From positions 1 through 9,127 of the forward strand of contig JAUWZR010000095.1 in assembly GCA_030615235.1 (NCBI GenBank): a stretch of DNA of 9,127 bases. Direction: 5' to 3'. Numbering within the stretch: the first letter of the stretch is position 1; each line of letters starts with the position of its first letter. This document shows, one piece after another, positions 1 through 6,912 of this stretch. The position numbers were made by a program, and so were the translations under genes. This DNA is from Promethearchaeota archaeon. Its GTDB lineage: Archaea > Asgardarchaeota > Lokiarchaeia > Sigyniarchaeales > SOKP01. A model generated the notes under the pieces. That model did not search any database and was not told the DNA's origin. It worked only from the letters and a program-made list of their open reading frames with translations.

Positions 1-1275
1 AAATTGAAAGATTTAGGAAATACTATTATAATTGTCGAGCATGATAAACGCTTTATTGAGATAGCTGATGAGATTATCGACATTGGTCCAGGTGCAGGAA
101 CAAATGGTGGATATCTCGTCTTCCAAGGAACATTAGAAGAATTAAAAAATGTTAATAATTCCTATACAGGGCAGTTTCTTAGTGGAAAAATATCATTACC
201 CAAAAAACCTGACGACTTAAAGAAAATTATAGATGATTCAACAGATTTTCTTACTATAAAAAATGCCAAAACTAATAATTTACAGAATATTGAAGTCAAA
301 ATCCCCTTGGGAATGATGGTAGGAATAGCGGGAGTATCTGGATCCGGGAAAAGTTCTCTAATCCTAGACACATTAGTTCCTTTATTACAACCATTTTTCA
401 AACGAGGCGTAGATAAAAACAAAAATAAAAATAATGAAAATGGTGAGGACGAGAATGGTGAAGAACTTCTAGAATATTCTGGAATGATTAGCGGATGGGA
501 AAAACTAGATGAAGTTATAGTTGTCAGTCAAAAACCAATTTCAAGAGTTAAAACATCTACACCTGTGTCATATATAAGAATTTGGGATAAAATTAGAAAT
601 ATTTTTTCAAAACTAGCTGAATCAAAAAAACGCAAATATGCTGCAGGTCATTTTTCGTATAATTCTGATAAGGGTCGATGTCCTTCATGTAAAGGTACCG
701 GCGAACAAGATCTAAAAATATCGTTTTTAAGTAGCTTTAATATCGTTTGTAAAGAATGCCATGGGCTCAGATATAAAGCAGAAGTATTGGAAGTGAAATA
801 TAAAAATAATTCAATCGCAGATGTGTTAAATATGACAGTTTCAGAAGCATTACAATTGTTTAAATCAGATACTAGCATATCTAACATCTTAAAGATTCTT
901 GAAGATATTGGAATGGGATATATAACATTAGGACAACCTGCTCCTACATTGAGTGGTGGAGAAGCTCAACGAGTAAAACTTGCTAAAGAACTTGGAAGAG
1001 CTAGAAAAACGAAATCGTTATATATTTTAGACGAACCTACAGTTGGTTTATCCTTTTACGATGCCATTAAATTAATGGATCTTCTAGATCAACTAGTTCG
1101 AGAAGGAAATAGCGTAGTAATTATAGAACACGATCCAGAAATTTTATCTTACACAGACTACATTATCGAATTAGGTCCTGAAGGTGGTCCAAATGGAGGA
1201 AAAGTGATAGCTTTAGGTACTCCTAAAGAGATAAAGGAAAATGTAAATTCTAAGACTGGCACTTATTTATTATAA
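1..1275 (+). CDS. uvrA: UvrA, excinuclease ABC subunit A, C-terminal part (5' end outside window)
   Basis: This is the ATPase and damage-recognition subunit of UvrABC nucleotide excision repair. The frame is open from base 1, so about 424 C-terminal residues are present against a usual total near 940; the UvrB-binding region is outside the window. Numbering from base 4, residues 8-14 (IIIVEHD) are the H-loop closing the first ATPase. The second ATPase follows: Walker A GVSGSGKSS at 110-118, zinc module C226-x2-C229-x19-C249-x2-C252, ABC signature LSGGEAQ at 316-322, Walker B LYILDEP at 339-345, and H-loop IIEHD at 373-377. The zinc spacing equals that of E. coli UvrA. A low-complexity Asn/Lys/Glu stretch (about 137-155) follows Walker A. 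The C-terminus stops soon after the last ATPase block, as is usual. It converges on the reductase gene. A UvrA paralogue of the drug-resistance type cannot be excluded without the N-terminal half. Confidence 0.95.
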   Translation, partial: KLKDLGNTIIIVEHDKRFIEIADEIIDIGPGAGTNGGYLVFQGTLEELKNVNNSYTGQFLSGKISLPKKPDDLKKIIDDSTDFLTIKNAKTNNLQNIEVKIPLGMMVGIAGVSGSGKSSLILDTLVPLLQPFFKRGVDKNKNKNNENGEDENGEELLEYSGMISGWEKLDEVIVVSQKPISRVKTSTPVSYIRIWDKIRNIFSKLAESKKRKYAAGHFSYNSDKGRCPSCKGTGEQDLKISFLSSFNIVCKECHGLRYKAEVLEVKYKNNSIADVLNMTVSEALQLFKSDTSISNILKILEDIGMGYITLGQPAPTLSGGEAQRVKLAKELGRARKTKSLYILDEPTVGLSFYDAIKLMDLLDQLVREGNSVVIIEHDPEILSYTDYIIELGPEGGPNGGKVIALGTPKEIKENVNSKTGTYLL

Positions 1276-1385
1276 TTTTAAATATTTGTATTTCCATTAA
1301 GACTATCTAAATACTCAACTTACAAACGCCTCACTTCAATTATAACATAATCCTCGCACTATTGCAGACGAACTCTCAAAAAAAA

Positions 1386-2597
1386 TCATTCTATTTCAAG
1401 TATTTCAGTTATTTCTTTCCCATCTCTAAAAATACCATTAGTTTTTTCCATCATGTCTGGAATTTCAATTTGTTGGGGACATTTTTCCAAACATTCTTCA
1501 CATTGGGTGCAAAGAGTAGCAGCCCCTTCAACTTCTTCTCCTGATTCTCGTCTTTTATCTAATTCCTCGGGGGTTTTAGCCATTTGATTGTATTCCATCC
1601 GAGCTCTATCTCCCCAATATGCGATTTCATTGAGTACTCCTAAAACACTAGGGATTGAAACTCCGTTTGGACATGGAATACAATAACCACATCTGGTGCA
1701 AGGAACTACAACATATTTACTATACGCATCCCTTAAATCTGCGATGGTTTTTAATTCTAGTTCAGTTAATGTGTTGATCCCTGAATTATTGGCAGATTCG
1801 ACATTTTCCACAACTTGCTGCATCGTGCTCATGCCGCTTAAAACTACAGAAACATGTTTTTGGTTCCATAAAAACTGAAGTGCCCAATCAGCCATAGTCC
1901 TCTGAGTGCTGGAATTTTTCAATACATTCTTTATCAAAGGTTTTGATTCTAAATCATCGTCAGGTATGGCTAATTTTCCTCCTCGAATGGGTTCCATAAT
2001 GATAACGGCAATATCTTTTTCCCCAGCGTATTGTAACCCTTTTAAACCTGCTTGATAATTTATATCTAAATAATTCAACTGTATTTGACAGCAGTCCCAT
2101 TGGTATGAATCTATGATTTCTTTGAAGACATCGAAATTATCATGAAACGAGAAACCAAAATGTTTAAAAAGTCCATTATCTCTCGAATTTTCCATGTTTT
2201 TAATTAAATTTAGATCCTGTACTTTCTTAAATCGCTGTTTATTAAGTCCATGAAATAAATAAATATCTGGATTGGTTTGTAATCTATCTATTTGCCTTTT
2301 AAAATATCGTTCAAATTGATTCTGACTCCTAACTAACCAAATTGGTAATTTCGTGGTTAAATGAACTTTCTCACGATACCCATCCTGCAATGCCTTTCCT
2401 AGGATTACCTCACTTCGACCTCCGTGATAAGGATAAGCTGTATCAATATAATTTACACCATGATCTATCGCATACCGAATCATTTGAATTGCTTCCTCTT
2501 CCCTTAATCTAAATTTTTGATCAAGAGGAAGGCGCATTGCGCCAAAACCCAAAGCAGAGACGGCCCATCCCAATGAACCCATTTTTCGATACTTCAT
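1386..2597 (-). CDS. Aldo/keto reductase with C-terminal iron-sulfur domain
   Basis: This 403-residue protein belongs to the group of aldo/keto reductases that carry a ferredoxin-like tail. The TIM-barrel part starts at the usual MKYRKMGSLGW-type N-terminus. The catalytic tetrad can be placed at D52, Y57, K83 and H116, and strands such as GFSFHD (about 148-153) and VVLSGMS (about 251-257) fit the barrel. The tail has C300-x2-C303-x2-C306-x2-C309-P and then C363-x2-C366-x2-C369-x3-C373-P. The second is a classical [4Fe-4S] motif; the first has the shorter last spacing seen in this family. It probably acts in the cytoplasm as an NAD(P)H- or ferredoxin-linked oxidoreductase. The substrate cannot be inferred. 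The ATG is preceded by GGAAAGG (minus strand, 2611-2617), 13 bases upstream. The gene is monocistronic as seen here, convergent with uvrA and divergent from actin. Confidence 0.92.
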   Translation of the reverse strand: MKYRKMGSLGWAVSALGFGAMRLPLDQKFRLREEEAIQMIRYAIDHGVNYIDTAYPYHGGRSEVILGKALQDGYREKVHLTTKLPIWLVRSQNQFERYFKRQIDRLQTNPDIYLFHGLNKQRFKKVQDLNLIKNMENSRDNGLFKHFGFSFHDNFDVFKEIIDSYQWDCCQIQLNYLDINYQAGLKGLQYAGEKDIAVIIMEPIRGGKLAIPDDDLESKPLIKNVLKNSSTQRTMADWALQFLWNQKHVSVVLSGMSTMQQVVENVESANNSGINTLTELELKTIADLRDAYSKYVVVPCTRCGYCIPCPNGVSIPSVLGVLNEIAYWGDRARMEYNQMAKTPEELDKRRESGEEVEGAATLCTQCEECLEKCPQQIEIPDMMEKTNGIFRDGKEITEILEIE

Positions 2598-2781
2598 TGT
2601 AAAAATTAAACCTTTCCATTACAAATTCTAATTAATAACAAATAATATGATATCAATTAATAAAAAGATCTTGTTGGAAAAAAACAATTAATTAAGATTT
2701 ATAACCTAATTTTGCTGTAAGAAGAGGGTACAGGTTAATAAAAGGAATTTAGTCATTTAAAGTATTAAATTTAATTAATAT
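2598..2781. other. AT-rich intergenic stretch, no gene seen
   Basis: This is the left part of the 460-base gap between the divergent reductase and actin genes. I see only very short open frames, the longest a 14-codon one at 2647 without a ribosome binding site. AT-rich runs such as TTTTTATTAA on the minus strand near 2655-2665 could serve as the TATA element of the reductase, but none is convincing. Confidence 0.5.
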
Positions 2782-2854
2782 TCCGCTGAGACTTTAAAAC
2801 CTAGTAGTTTTTTTTATGTTGTTTTCTAACAGGTAAGAACCATCTTACGGCGGA
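2782..2854 (+). ncRNA. Candidate folded RNA, four-stem cloverleaf-like element
   Basis: A GC-rich 7-bp closing stem, TCCGCTG (2782-2788) with CGGCGGA (2848-2854), stands out in AT-rich surroundings. It encloses three small hairpins: AAAAC-CTAGTA-GTTTT (2796-2811), TTGTT-TTCT-AACAG (2819-2832) and TAAGA-ACCA-TCTTA (2834-2847). Two pairs are U-G wobbles if read on the plus strand and would be A-C mismatches on the minus strand, which favours a plus-strand RNA. T-rich runs at about 2881-2914 could terminate it. The length is tRNA-like, but there is no 7-base T-loop and no proper anticodon arm, so it is not a normal tRNA. The function is unknown, and a chance fold is possible. Confidence 0.3.
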
Positions 2855-2900
2855 CAATTTTAATCCATAATAAAAAAAGTATTTTCTTTTAATCTATTTT

Positions 2901-2940
2901 TCTATTTTTATTTTAAAAAAAGGCGTTGATCATAGAATTT
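2901..2940 (+). repeat. Imperfect direct repeat, copy A (upstream of actin)
   Basis: TCTATTTTTATTTT, an A-run, GGCG, then TTGATCATAGAATTT resembles 3023-3064, which carries the actin ribosome binding site and presumed start. The first 14 bases match at 12 positions and the last 15 at 13, with a 2-base length difference between them. The copies lie about 123 bases apart. The copy suggests duplication of the actin 5' region or a tandem leader. Confidence 0.5.
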
Positions 2941-2964
2941 TAAGAGTAGGCACCCCAAGATATA

Positions 2965-2982
2965 TGTCCATAAATATGGACA
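2965..2982. promoter_or_regulatory. Perfect palindrome upstream of the actin promoter
   Basis: TGTCCATA-AA-TATGGACA is an inverted repeat with perfect 8-base arms and a 2-base spacer, 24 bases upstream of the actin TATA-like box. It could be an operator for a dimeric regulator or, if transcribed, a hairpin. A weaker outer pairing of GCACC (2950-2954) with GGTGT (2995-2999) would enclose it and hide the GGAGGTG motif at 2992-2998. Confidence 0.5.
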
Positions 2983-3000
2983 ACATGTGATGGAGGTGTG

Positions 3001-3014
3001 ACAAAATTTAAATA
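3001..3014 (+). promoter_or_regulatory. Actin promoter (BRE-TATA-like)
   Basis: ACAAAA (3001-3006) followed by TTTAAATA (3007-3014) fits the archaeal BRE and TATA consensus. Transcription would start near 3035-3040, giving a leader of about 25 bases that still includes the ribosome binding site at 3047. A second AT-rich box, CTATATATAT (3024-3033), would place the start too close to that site. Confidence 0.5.
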
Positions 3015-3022
3015 CTAGTATT

Positions 3023-3064
3023 TCTATATATATTTTAAAAAAAAAAGAGTTGATAATAAAATTT
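3023..3064 (+). repeat. Imperfect direct repeat, copy B (actin leader and start)
   Basis: This is the partner of 2901-2940. It holds TCTATATATATTTT, a run of ten A, GAG, and TTGATAATAAAATTT, and so includes the presumed actin ribosome binding site and ATT codon. Confidence 0.5.
3047..3054 (+). promoter_or_regulatory. Shine-Dalgarno-like site of actin, pointing to an ATT start
   Basis: GAGTTGAT differs by one base from GAGGTGAT, which would pair with the archaeal 16S rRNA 3' end. It lies 6 bases before the in-frame ATT at 3061. The nearest ATG (3071) is 16 bases away and out of frame. The spacing matches that of other genes in this window. Confidence 0.4.
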
Positions 3065-4206
3065 CAGTCAATGGGGATATATTAAAAAGTAGAGCTATTG
3101 TATTAGATAATGGGACAGGTATCTCTAAAAATGGATATGCGGGAGAAGATCAACCTCGATCGGTATTTCCTACTGTAATTGGTGAGCCAAAATATGGCGT
3201 AGTACTGCCAGATGTTAAACATTATTCACGCGATTTCTATATTGGTGAGGAAGCCATACAATTAAAAGGTTTAATGCACTTGATGTTTCCTATTGAGCAT
3301 GGTATCGTTGAAGACTGGCCAGCAATGGAGAAAATATGGCATTATACATTTTATAACGATTTAAGAGTTGATCCTTCTGAGCATCCAATATTGCTAACAG
3401 AAGCACCGCTTAATCCAAGAACGAATCGAGAAAAAATAGCAGAAATTATGTTTGAAACATTCAATGTTCCAGCGTTATATATCGCGACTCAAGCTATTCT
3501 ATCGCTTTACGCTTCTGGTCGCACTACGGGATGTGTTATCGATATTGGGGATGGAGTATCACATATTGTACCGATTTTTGAAGGATTTGCGCTAAGTCAT
3601 GCTATTCAGAGAATTGATTTGGCTGGTCGAGATGTTACAACATATTTGCAGAGATTGTTGAGACAAAGAGGGTACTCTCTTTTATCATCAGCCGAGAAGG
3701 AAATTGTAAGGGATGTTAAAGAAAAATTATGTTATATTGCTATAGATCCAGAAAAGGAAATGATTCTTTCAAAAAAAGTATCTGGAATGGATAAAAGATA
3801 CATGCTACCTGATGGAGAACTTATTAATGTTGGAGTTGAACGATTTTTGGCTCCTGAATGCTTCTTTAATCCTTCAGTACTTGGAAAAGAACTAGATCCT
3901 TTAGATGATATTCTTGTGGATGCCATTTCAGAGTGTGATGTGGATTTACGGAGGGAACTCTATAGTAATATTGTCCTTTCTGGAGGTTCTACAATGTTTC
4001 CAGGAATTAAGGAGCGTTTAACAAAAGAAATTAAAGAATTAGTCCCAGACTCTATGGATGTAAAAATTTTGTCTCCTCCAGAGAGAATGTACTCTGTTTG
4101 GATTGGAGGTTCAATTTTAAGCTCTTTGAAGACTTTTCATAGAATGTGGATTACTAGGAGAGAGTATAAAGAAATTGGTCCCGAAGTAATTCATAGATGC
4201 TTCTAA
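3061..4206 (+). CDS. Asgard actin (Lokiactin-type)
   Basis: This is a eukaryote-like actin of 381 residues, counting from the ATT at 3061. The P1 loop is LDNGTG (15-20), followed by GYAGEDQPRSVFP. FPIEHGIV keeps the histidine equivalent to His73 (H80). LLTEAPLNP, TQAILSLYASGRTTG (Q144, equivalent to Gln137), VIDIGDGVSH (D161, H168), DLAGRD, EIVRDVKEKLCY, LSGGSTMFPG, SPPERMYSVWIGGSIL and the end IHRCF follow in order. The catalytic Gln, Asp and His are kept, so an ATP-hydrolysing filament protein is likely. The segment aligning to the DNase-I loop is about two residues longer than in muscle actin. No ATG, GTG or TTG lies in frame between the upstream stop (3016-3018) and the conserved N-terminus. 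The first in-frame ATG (3274) would remove the P1 loop and is rejected. ATG 3071 would fit only if two bases of ATATAT were absent, giving a 377-residue protein. Confidence 0.95.
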   Translation: MSVNGDILKSRAIVLDNGTGISKNGYAGEDQPRSVFPTVIGEPKYGVVLPDVKHYSRDFYIGEEAIQLKGLMHLMFPIEHGIVEDWPAMEKIWHYTFYNDLRVDPSEHPILLTEAPLNPRTNREKIAEIMFETFNVPALYIATQAILSLYASGRTTGCVIDIGDGVSHIVPIFEGFALSHAIQRIDLAGRDVTTYLQRLLRQRGYSLLSSAEKEIVRDVKEKLCYIAIDPEKEMILSKKVSGMDKRYMLPDGELINVGVERFLAPECFFNPSVLGKELDPLDDILVDAISECDVDLRRELYSNIVLSGGSTMFPGIKERLTKEIKELVPDSMDVKILSPPERMYSVWIGGSILSSLKTFHRMWITRREYKEIGPEVIHRCF

Positions 4207-4231
4207 TTGAATGGAGGAATATAACTGAATA

Positions 4232-4279
4232 ATGAATAAAATAAAAAATTATATCTTATTAATTGAAGGAGGATGTTAA
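4232..4279 (+). CDS. Possible 15-codon leader ORF
   Basis: ATG at 4232 opens MNKIKNYILLIEGGC, ending in TAA five bases before the start of the downstream regulator. GGAGG at 4213-4217 lies 14 bases upstream. The ORF covers the ribosome binding site of the next gene, so its translation could influence that gene. It may equally be a chance frame in the 77-base gap. Confidence 0.15.
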   Translation: MNKIKNYILLIEGGC

Positions 4280-4283
4280 CAGA

Positions 4284-5537
4284 ATGGAAAAAATTTTAGA
4301 TGTGATAAATGTCAATTTAAAACCAGCTAAAGATATAATCGCTACAGTTGTTATAGAAGGAGATTATAAAATTGTCTATTCCACCGATAATTGGGATGTT
4401 AGTAAAGAACTAAACCATATTAATGAAGTATGGGGTTTTGAAGAAAAACGAGAGTTATTCATTTCAGGAGAAAAATATTCAATTTTACGAAATACAAATG
4501 AATTACTTGTAGCTGTAGCGGTTGAAATAGGTAAAACAAATAAGGTTATACCAAAAAAGCATATTGTAGGGTTTAAGGATACTGAAAGAAAAATCTTAGT
4601 TAAATTATCAGAAGTCAGCTCTTTACCTAATGCGGTGAGTAACGTTGCTAGGGTTATTTCTGATATTAGCAAGAAAGAACCATATATTAAATCTGAAAAA
4701 TCTCTTGGAAAAGTCGAGAAATTTGATTTAACTCCAAAAATATTATCAAATACTTCAAGAATTCTTGAAAAATTAGATATGTATCAGATAGGGATAAGCG
4801 AGGATGATGCAAAAGTCTATTTAGCCCTACTAAGGAAAAGTGATAGGGGAGAAAAAATAGGAAATTTAGATCAGGAACTCGATCTAAAAAGAACTCATAT
4901 ATATCGGATAATTGATAGGCTTGTTGAAAAGAATTGGGTTGAGGAAATCTCGAAAAGACCTAAAGGAGCACAATATTACGCCGCAAGACCTGTCTTTGAA
5001 ATATTAAATAAGATTATCAGAGAAAAAGAAGAAGAAATAAAAATTTTACAAGGGTTTAAGCTAGTTTTGGGTAAAGATTCTAAAAATGGCTGGAAAATCG
5101 GCACCCTTGATACAAATGGTTTTAAAAAACCTTTTGATCTTGATATTCAAGAAATAATTGGTTTCGAAAAAGATTGCGGTATCGTTATTTTTGAATATGA
5201 TCGAATAATAAAAGATGAAGAAAATCTAGATAGAGTTAAATTGCGTTTATACTCTGAGAATCTAAAGCAAAAAATAGAAGAATATGAGATTTCTGGTTTA
5301 GAGGATATTAAGATCATTGAAACTAAAATTGAAAATTACTTAGGAGCGGAATTGAATATTAAATTCAGAGATAAATCTGAAAAAGCAAACAATCTCGGAA
5401 AAGATTGGATTAATATGGCTAAATTAGTGGCCATCCCTCTTGATGATAGAATATACGTCATTTGGGGTTCTGAACGGAAATTTCCATACTTGCTAAACAT
5501 TATACAGAACTTAAAAGGAAAAAAAAACAATATTTAA
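4284..5537 (+). CDS. TrmB-like transcriptional regulator with N-terminal alpha/beta domain
   Basis: This protein has 417 residues from ATG 4284, which follows a strong GGAGG (4268-4272); the frame opens earlier at TTG 4263, but that codon overlaps the ribosome binding site region. Residues about 168-238 form a TrmB-type winged helix: GISEDDAKVYLALL, then LKRTHIYRIIDRLVEKNWVEE, then the wing leading into YYAARPVFEIL. A Lys/Glu-rich helix (about 240-257) follows, then a 160-residue C-terminal region where TrmB proteins usually sense ligands; I cannot identify it. Residues 1-130 (IVYSTDNWDVS at 30-40, SGEKYSILRNTNELLVAVAV at 61-80, HIVGFKDTERK at 93-103) look like a compact roadblock/profilin-like alpha/beta domain of a kind I recall from Lokiarchaeal proteins; the name is uncertain. 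The gene sits 77 bases after actin on the same strand, so it may be co-transcribed with actin. Targets are unknown. Confidence 0.75.
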   Translation: MEKILDVINVNLKPAKDIIATVVIEGDYKIVYSTDNWDVSKELNHINEVWGFEEKRELFISGEKYSILRNTNELLVAVAVEIGKTNKVIPKKHIVGFKDTERKILVKLSEVSSLPNAVSNVARVISDISKKEPYIKSEKSLGKVEKFDLTPKILSNTSRILEKLDMYQIGISEDDAKVYLALLRKSDRGEKIGNLDQELDLKRTHIYRIIDRLVEKNWVEEISKRPKGAQYYAARPVFEILNKIIREKEEEIKILQGFKLVLGKDSKNGWKIGTLDTNGFKKPFDLDIQEIIGFEKDCGIVIFEYDRIIKDEENLDRVKLRLYSENLKQKIEEYEISGLEDIKIIETKIENYLGAELNIKFRDKSEKANNLGKDWINMAKLVAIPLDDRIYVIWGSERKFPYLLNIIQNLKGKKNNI

Positions 5538-5538
5538 T

Positions 5539-5985
5539 TTAATTTTTAATTCTATTGTAAAAATCTTGCATTATTTGAATTCGTTGTTCTGCTATTTTTC
5601 TTGTAATATCAAGAAATAGGCCATTCTTTAAATTTAGAATTTTGGTTTCTAGGTGATTGATTACTTGTTTTATTCCCCCATTATTTCTAATGGTAAATCC
5701 TTTTGTCCTGTATAAACCAATAGCACCTAAAGCGTCTAATTTATCCGCATCTGACAAGATTTTAGCTTCAAATGTTTGAGGTTTAATCATATTAGAGAAT
5801 GAATGAGTAAGTATGCAGTGAATAATCTGATTTATTTCATCCTCAGAAAGACCAAATAATTGAGATTTTAAATAAACCTTACTAATTTCAGCAGATATAA
5901 TAGCATGATTTTTGTTTACAGTATTTGAAGTTTCATTCTTTTTTTTAAAAAAAGCAAATATGATAATATTACTTTGATAACGCAT
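5539..5985 (-). pseudogene. HD-domain phosphohydrolase remnant lacking its N-terminal half
   Basis: This 148-residue frame is closely related to the intact HD protein at 6913-7500 from residue about 25 onward. It shares KILSDADKLDALGAIGLYRT and a KILNLKN-x-LFLDI block. It retains H27, H61 and the DAD motif (D79, D81). It lacks the region that in the paralogue holds the first histidine (H28) and the HD dyad (H57-D58), so metal binding should be lost. The only in-frame ATG (5985) has no ribosome binding site nearby. A good site, GAGGTG at 6007-6012 on the minus strand, serves an ATG at 5999 in another frame, which runs 27 codons and stops. I infer a 5' deletion or rearrangement after an old duplication, since synonymous positions differ widely. 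A functional truncated protein is a less likely alternative. It converges on the TrmB-like gene with one base between the stops. Confidence 0.65.
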
Positions 5986-6037
5986 AATAGAATTCTCATA
6001 TTACAACACCTCTAAGTGAGATCAATTTCTTGACTAT

Positions 6038-6059
6038 ACAAATTTGCTCTCGTATTTGT
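6038..6059. repeat. Inverted repeat in divergent intergenic region
   Basis: ACAAAT (6038-6043) and ATTTGT (6054-6059) are separated by 10 bases. It lies between the HD remnant and the membrane protein gene. The arms are short and AT-rich, so chance is possible. Confidence 0.25.
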
Positions 6060-6086
6060 GTATATCTATAGTGCAATTTTATATTC

Positions 6087-6118
6087 AAAGTGTAAGCTTA
6101 TAAATATACTTACATTTT
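6087..6118. promoter_or_regulatory. TATA box flanked by an inverted repeat (operator candidate)
   Basis: AAAGTGTAAG (6087-6096) and CTTACATTTT (6109-6118) are inverted copies with one mismatch in ten. The 12 bases between them, CTTATAAATATA, are a good TATA box for the membrane protein gene starting at 6169. Because it is palindromic, it also reads as TATA towards the minus-strand HD remnant. A dimeric repressor bound here would block TBP. Confidence 0.45.
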
Positions 6119-6168
6119 GTACTTTAGAAAATTAAGCTAAATTTGAATCAAAACTCCTTAGAATACTC

Positions 6169-6876
6169 ATGAAAGAGCATAACAGAATAAGATTAAAGAT
6201 AGCAATTTATGCTACCATACTGATGTTATATTTATTTGGTTTTGTTATCATATTTAATTATAAAACGGTTTTTGGTATTGGATATTATCATAATGAGAAG
6301 AATTTTACTACAACTTATAGTGGGGGTTCTGGTGGTTTGAATGTAAAAATTTATGCACGTCACATTACATATAATGACCATAAATACGGAATAGAAATAA
6401 TTCCGTTTTCAACTCCGGATTCACATTTAATAGGCATTACATATTTAGAATATAGATTGGCTGCAGATGCAGTCGCTAAAAGAATTCTAGCTACGAACTA
6501 TAGTATACCAATCTCCGTTTATTCTCTTGGTTATGGAACACCACTAAGAACACGTCTTTTTCAAAATAACAATCTAACATGTAAAGGATTCGCAGATGTA
6601 ATATTTAAAGTAAATGATATCGAAGAGACTTATAGGATTTCGTTTGATATAGGAGTCATTATAAAATTAGATGGAGAAGCAATAAACTATGATGCGAATG
6701 CCTTAACTTGGATTAATGTAATATACCTTTCTTGTACAGTAATACCTTTGGCTCTCTTATATAAAAGTATTAAAAAATTAAAATTTATGAAATGGTATAG
6801 TGATGAGATGAGAGAACGGGATGAACTTTTCTATAAAGAGTTAAGGAAAAAGAAAAAAAGTCCGTCTAATGAGTAA
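6169..6876 (+). CDS. Two-helix membrane protein of unknown function
   Basis: I do not recognise this 235-residue protein. It has a hydrophobic helix at about 10-30 after a basic N-terminus, a soluble portion of about 150 residues, a second helix at about 181-199, and a highly charged basic tail ending in a lysine cluster (227-230). The positive-inside rule puts both ends in the cytoplasm and the central domain outside. That domain is rich in aromatic and beta-branched residues, begins with a Gly/Ser/Thr-rich stretch (47-56, TTTYSGGSGG) and looks beta-stranded. It has a single cysteine (C138) outside the membrane segments and no catalytic motif that I can name. The ATG has no clear ribosome binding site, and the TATA box lies about 65 bases upstream inside an inverted repeat. 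It sits between two paralogous HD genes on the other strand. Confidence 0.7.
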   Translation: MKEHNRIRLKIAIYATILMLYLFGFVIIFNYKTVFGIGYYHNEKNFTTTYSGGSGGLNVKIYARHITYNDHKYGIEIIPFSTPDSHLIGITYLEYRLAADAVAKRILATNYSIPISVYSLGYGTPLRTRLFQNNNLTCKGFADVIFKVNDIEETYRISFDIGVIIKLDGEAINYDANALTWINVIYLSCTVIPLALLYKSIKKLKFMKWYSDEMRERDELFYKELRKKKKSPSNE

Positions 6877-6912
6877 ATCATAAAAATTCTAAAGATATCC
6901 TAATTTTAGATT

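Noticed and set aside
1276..1385. A gene or structured element between uvrA and the reductase
   Set aside because: Only a 110-base AT-rich convergent gap without a clear hairpin or ORF.
2782..2855. A tRNA gene of about 73 bases
   Set aside because: The acceptor-like stem fits, but the presumed T-arm has a 4-base loop without TTC, and no five-base anticodon stem with a seven-base loop can be formed.
2990..3001. ATG GAG GTG TGA as a tiny gene
   Set aside because: Three codons only; the GGAGGTG is better read as a stray Shine-Dalgarno-like motif.
3274..4206. Actin starting at the first in-frame ATG (310 residues)
   Set aside because: The frame upstream encodes the conserved actin N-terminus including LDNGTG and FPTVIGEP, so this start is internal.
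4263..4283. TTG start of the TrmB-like gene
   Set aside because: It overlaps the ribosome binding site, while ATG 4284 lies at a usable distance behind GGAGG.
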